Origin: Gemmatimonadota bacterium
Lineage (GTDB): Bacteria; Gemmatimonadota; Gemmatimonadetes; Longimicrobiales; RSA9
Assembly: GCA_016207445.1 (NCBI GenBank)
Contig: JACQPS010000014.1
Span: 1 to 9,105, forward strand
Length of the DNA stretch: 9,105 bases
Reading direction: 5' to 3'
The translations under genes were made by a program, and so were the position numbers. Within the stretch, counting starts at the first letter, position 1; each line of letters begins with the position of its first letter. The notes below the pieces were generated by a model. The model was given only the letters and a program-made list of their open reading frames with translations. It was not told the DNA's origin and did no database searches. Positions 8,109-9,105 of this stretch are shown piece by piece.

Positions 8109-8558
8109 CTAGCTGCCCGTGCTCCCGAACCCGGCCGTGCCCCGCTCGCTCGATGGGAGCTCCGCCACCGGCTCCCAGCGCAGTCGCACGAGCGGCGCCA
8201 CCAACAGCTGCGCGATGCGCTCGCCGTGCGCGATCTCCTGCGGCTCACGATCGAAGTTGATGAGCGGGATGCGGATCTCGCCCCGGTAGTCGCTGTCGAT
8301 GGTGCAGGGCGTGTTCACGATGCCGATGCCACGCTGCAAGGCGAGGCCCGAACGCGGGCGGATCTGCGCCTCCGTGCCGGGTGGGAGCGCAATCGCGAGC
8401 CCCGTTGGAATGAGCTGCCGCCCGAGCGGCGGCAGAAGGATCGTGGGGCCCGCATTGCGCAGGTCCACGGCCGCGGCCCCCGGGGTCGCATAGGCGGGCA
8501 GCGGCCAGTCGGCCGGATAATTCTCCAGCCTCCGGACCAGGACGCTTACCGTGTCCAC
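8109..8558 (-). CDS. dut: Deoxyuridine 5'-triphosphate nucleotidohydrolase (dUTPase)
   Basis: This 149-residue trimeric-type dUTPase hydrolyses dUTP to dUMP and pyrophosphate, keeping uracil out of DNA and supplying dUMP for thymidylate synthesis. All five family motifs are present: motif 1 AVDLRNA (30-36), motif 2 RPRSGLAL (67-74), motif 3 NTPCTIDSDYRGE (82-94, catalytic Asp88 and Tyr91), motif 4 GERIAQLLV (112-120) and the C-terminal lid motif RGTAGFGSTG (139-148). In motif 3 Cys85 occupies the position that is usually Gly. The start is GTG at 8556-8558: an in-frame TGA at 8565-8567 rules out anything further upstream, and starting later would remove the first beta strand. There is no strong ribosome binding site; the leader is the heptamer-repeat spacer. 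It ends with TAG at 8109-8111. Confidence 0.96.
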   Translation of the reverse strand: MDTVSVLVRRLENYPADWPLPAYATPGAAAVDLRNAGPTILLPPLGRQLIPTGLAIALPPGTEAQIRPRSGLALQRGIGIVNTPCTIDSDYRGEIRIPLINFDREPQEIAHGERIAQLLVAPLVRLRWEPVAELPSSERGTAGFGSTGS

Positions 8559-8561
8559 TTT

Positions 8562-8693
8562 ACTTCAGTTCACAGTCGACAGTTTACAGTTGACAGTAAT
8601 TCGCTGGCGGTCCCGTCTTTGCCGCGGCAAGGTCATCAGCTTCATCATCCTCGCTCCGTCCCACTGTCGACTGTCAACTGTCAACTGTCGACT
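8562..8693. repeat. Inverted arrays of 7-bp units filling the ald-dut spacer
   Basis: Four head-to-tail heptamers near TYGACAG occupy 8569-8596 (TTCACAG, TCGACAG, TTTACAG, TTGACAG), and four in reverse orientation occupy 8664-8691 (CTGTCGA, CTGTCAA, CTGTCAA, CTGTCGA). As a pair, 8574-8597 and 8670-8693 are inverted copies matching at 23 of 24 positions (mismatch 8585/8682), with a 72-base centre. The centre contains a perfect 12-bp palindrome, TTGCCGCGGCAA, at 8619-8630. The element reaches the ald stop codon (8693-8695) on one side and ends 10-15 bases before the dut start on the other. It is clearly richer in A+T than its neighbours. No T-run follows the structure, so it is not a canonical intrinsic terminator for ald. 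It resembles extragenic palindromic or miniature repeats, but its mobility or role is not shown by one copy. Confidence 0.85.
8565..8648 (-). CDS. Possible 27-codon leader ORF upstream of dut (doubtful)
   Basis: Reading from ATG at 8646-8648 (followed by a second ATG), the frame encodes MMKLMTLPRQRRDRQRITVN and seven more residues, stopping at TGA 8565-8567, six bases before the dut GTG. A purine-rich GGAGCGAGG precedes the ATG directly. The frame is basic, has no membrane segment, and its last ten or so residues are encoded by the heptamer repeat, which makes a real protein unlikely. If translated, ribosomes ending at 8565 could re-start at dut, which lacks its own good binding site. I recognise no family. 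Confidence 0.15.
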   Translation of the reverse strand: MMKLMTLPRQRRDRQRITVNCKLSTVN

Positions 8694-9105
8694 CAAAGCA
8701 GTTCTTCTACCGGTGTGTAAGGCAGATCGAACGCCTCCGCCACGCCCGGGTAGGTGATCTTGCCACCCACCACGTTCACGCCCAGGGCGAGCGCGCGATC
8801 GTCGCGGCAGGCGCGGCGCCACCCCTTGTTCGCCAGTGTGAGCGCGTACGGGAAGGTGGCGTTGGCCAGCGCGAGCGTGGATGTGCGCGGCACGGCCCCC
8901 GGCATGTTGGCCACGCCGTAATGGATGACTCCGTCCACCACGTAGATCGGGTCCTCGTGCGTGGTCGGCCGGATCGTCTCGACGCACCCGCCCTGGTCGA
9001 CGGCGACGTCGACCACGACCGACCCGTGCTTCATCCGCGCCAGGTCTTCCCTGCGCACCAGGTTGGGCGCTTTCGCGCCCGGGAGCAGCACCGCCCCGAT
9101 CAGCA
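8693..9105 (-). CDS. ald: Alanine dehydrogenase, C-terminal part (5' end outside window)
   Basis: About 136 residues are visible and the frame runs off the right edge as LIGAVLLPGAKAPNLV, so the GTG at 9089-9091 is an internal valine and not the start. Alanine dehydrogenase interconverts L-alanine and pyruvate plus ammonia with NAD(H). Typical segments are the VDVAVDQGGCVE stretch, whose Asp before QGG is part of the active site in the family, RPTTHEDPIYVVDGVIHYGVANMPGAVPRTST (the hallmark of Ald rather than of transhydrogenase alpha subunits), LANATFPYALTLANKGW and a C-terminal tail ending EELL. It stops at TGA 8693-8695, whose last sense-strand base pairs into the heptamer repeat. The N-terminal substrate domain and its catalytic His and Lys lie outside the window. 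Ald makes or uses alanine, a peptidoglycan precursor, but a functional tie to the mre cluster is only a guess. Confidence 0.94.
   Translation of the reverse strand, partial: LIGAVLLPGAKAPNLVRREDLARMKHGSVVVDVAVDQGGCVETIRPTTHEDPIYVVDGVIHYGVANMPGAVPRTSTLALANATFPYALTLANKGWRRACRDDRALALGVNVVGGKITYPGVAEAFDLPYTPVEELL

Noticed and set aside
6038..8260. A 740-codon open frame on the plus strand
   Set aside because: It lies antisense to mreC, mreB and part of dut, has Arg/His/Asp/Gln-rich low-complexity composition typical of GC-rich shadow frames, and crosses a spacer with promoter-like features for the other strand. No recognisable domain.
8590..8618. TTGACA in the heptamer repeat as a sigma-70 -35 box
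   Set aside because: The repeat unit happens to contain TTGACA on both strands, but 16-18 bases further there is no -10-like hexamer in either direction.
8565..8987. A 140-codon minus-strand frame overlapping the end of ald
   Set aside because: It is out of frame with the certain ald reading; only its last 27 codons fall outside ald and these are listed separately as a doubtful leader frame.

Overview
The window is a dense, high-G+C (about two-thirds by eye) bacterial chromosome segment in which every gene I can support lies on the minus strand. Reading in the direction of transcription (right to left): the 3' part of ald (alanine dehydrogenase), a 134-bp repeat-bearing spacer, dut (dUTPase), a 193-bp spacer that probably holds a promoter and leader, then an almost gapless run mreB-mreC-mreD-mrdA(PBP2)-rodA-accD-folC, and finally the first 17 codons of a histidyl-tRNA synthetase gene cut by the left edge. 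No stretch over 300 bases lacks a gene, and I see no RNA genes, transposases, phage genes, CRISPR arrays or defence systems.

The core is the classic rod-shape (elongasome) cluster. MreB filaments under the inner membrane, with MreC and MreD, position and activate the RodA-PBP2 pair: RodA (SEDS glycosyltransferase) polymerises lipid II and PBP2 crosslinks the glycan. accD (carboxyltransferase beta subunit of acetyl-CoA carboxylase) and folC (folate polyglutamylation/dihydrofolate synthesis) follow with a 4-base gap and a 4-base overlap. Junctions mreC/mreD, mrdA/rodA and accD/folC overlap, and the others are 4-11 bases apart, so one long transcript with translational coupling is the natural reading. 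It couples envelope growth (peptidoglycan elongation, fatty-acid supply) with one-carbon metabolism and tRNA charging.

The organism is probably a free-living, rod-shaped, high-G+C bacterium. The gene set fits a Gram-negative-type lineage, and Gemmatimonadota or a neighbouring phylum is my guess from G+C, gene order and the style of the intergenic heptamer repeats; this is low-confidence inference. 

Nothing here is clearly a new system. The points most worth a second look are: a 132-bp inverted array of 7-bp units filling the ald-dut gap; a RodA that lacks the conserved Glu and Lys of the SEDS 'PSE..K' motif while keeping the catalytic-region Asp; a Cys-Cys-His-Cys arrangement in PBP2 that matches a zinc site described in PBP2 of Acinetobacter; and a short hairpin that would cover the mreB ribosome binding site.
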